This document shows positions 22,906-23,024 of a stretch of 23,024 nucleotides of DNA, piece by piece (the first letter of the stretch is position 1; each line of letters opens with the position of its first letter). Origin of the DNA: an uncultured Dorea sp. GTDB lineage: Bacteria > Bacillota > Clostridia > Lachnospirales > Lachnospiraceae. A program made the position numbers and the translations under genes. The DNA lies in the NCBI GenBank assembly GCA_910588745.1, contig CAJURK010000049.1, forward strand, positions 1 to 23,024, written 5' to 3'. The notes under the pieces are model-generated. The model saw only the letters and a program-made list of their open reading frames with translations, was not told the DNA's origin and searched no databases.

Positions 22906-23024
22906 TTATTTTTCAAAAACCACAAAACCACATTCATAAGGATGGTCGTAATACACACTTTCTTGCTTATCCAGTGACGTTTTGTAAAGGACTTTTTAAT
23001 CAAATTCACAGAAAATTTACATTT
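22906..23024 (-). pseudogene. 3' end of an unidentified gene, frameshifted, cut by the window edge
   Basis: The last 29 codons before the TAA at 22906-22908 read like a true protein end (YYDHPYECGFVVFEK). Just upstream in that frame is a stop (22996-22998). The other frame is open to the window edge (KCKFSVNLIKK). Adding one base to the A5 run (T5 on the plus strand, 22993-22997) joins both frames smoothly. I do not recognise the family. It is either a truncated gene, a real frameshift, or a homopolymer read error. Confidence 0.45.

Noticed and set aside
1..23024. CRISPR array, tRNA, rRNA, complete insertion sequence or phage genes
   Set aside because: No direct-repeat/spacer array, no cloverleaf or rRNA segments, and no complete transposase or phage protein seen on either strand.

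Overview
The window looks like chromosome from a spore-forming gut-type clostridium, most likely Lachnospiraceae (Bacillota). The support is inference from content: a class III fructose-1,6-bisphosphatase, strong AGGAGG-type ribosome binding sites with several TTG/GTG starts, sigma-A-like promoters, an FtsZ ending in a clostridial IPDFFKK tail, and a division/cell-wall (dcw) cluster of Firmicutes order with two tandem class B PBPs. No phage, IS element, CRISPR array, tRNA or rRNA was recognised.

Layout. The right half (about 22.3 kb down to 10.6 kb, all minus strand) is a dcw operon in the order mraZ, rsmH, ftsL, PBP-1, PBP-2, mraY, murD, ftsW, ftsQ/divIB, ftsZ. It starts at a promoter (TTGAAA-17-TACAAT) followed by five AAGTGG boxes at about 10-bp steps, which match the known MraZ operator style. 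It ends at a hairpin-plus-T-run terminator after ftsZ. murE, murF and murG are absent from the cluster. ftsZ also has its own promoter, and a possible attenuator/RBS-masking hairpin lies between the two PBP genes.

The middle (about 10.6 to 6.4 kb) is accessory and regulatory: a GNAT acetyltransferase, an XRE-type regulator, a flavodoxin whose stop codon shares a palindrome with that of the convergent XRE gene, a divergent TetR-type regulator, a small unknown beta-rich protein behind a perfect hairpin, and an orphan AbiEi-type antitoxin with a near-consensus promoter.

The left part (about 6.3 to 0.1 kb) holds a minus-strand three-gene operon (iron-sulfur flavoprotein, DUF6765/phospholipase-C-like protein, EFR1-type flavodoxin-ferredoxin). 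Its last gene carries an apparent one-base frameshift in a T6 run. Next come a convergent PflX-like radical SAM gene and the gluconeogenic fbp.

The right edge (22.3 to 23.0 kb) is gene-poor: a truncated WYL-domain remnant, a perfect 23-bp inverted repeat, and the 3' end of a frameshifted minus-strand gene. The dcw genes act together in septal peptidoglycan synthesis: MurD and MraY make precursor and lipid I, FtsW and the PBPs polymerise and crosslink, FtsL/FtsQ scaffold, FtsZ forms the ring. The most unusual material is regulatory structure and two homopolymer frameshifts, not a clearly new gene system.
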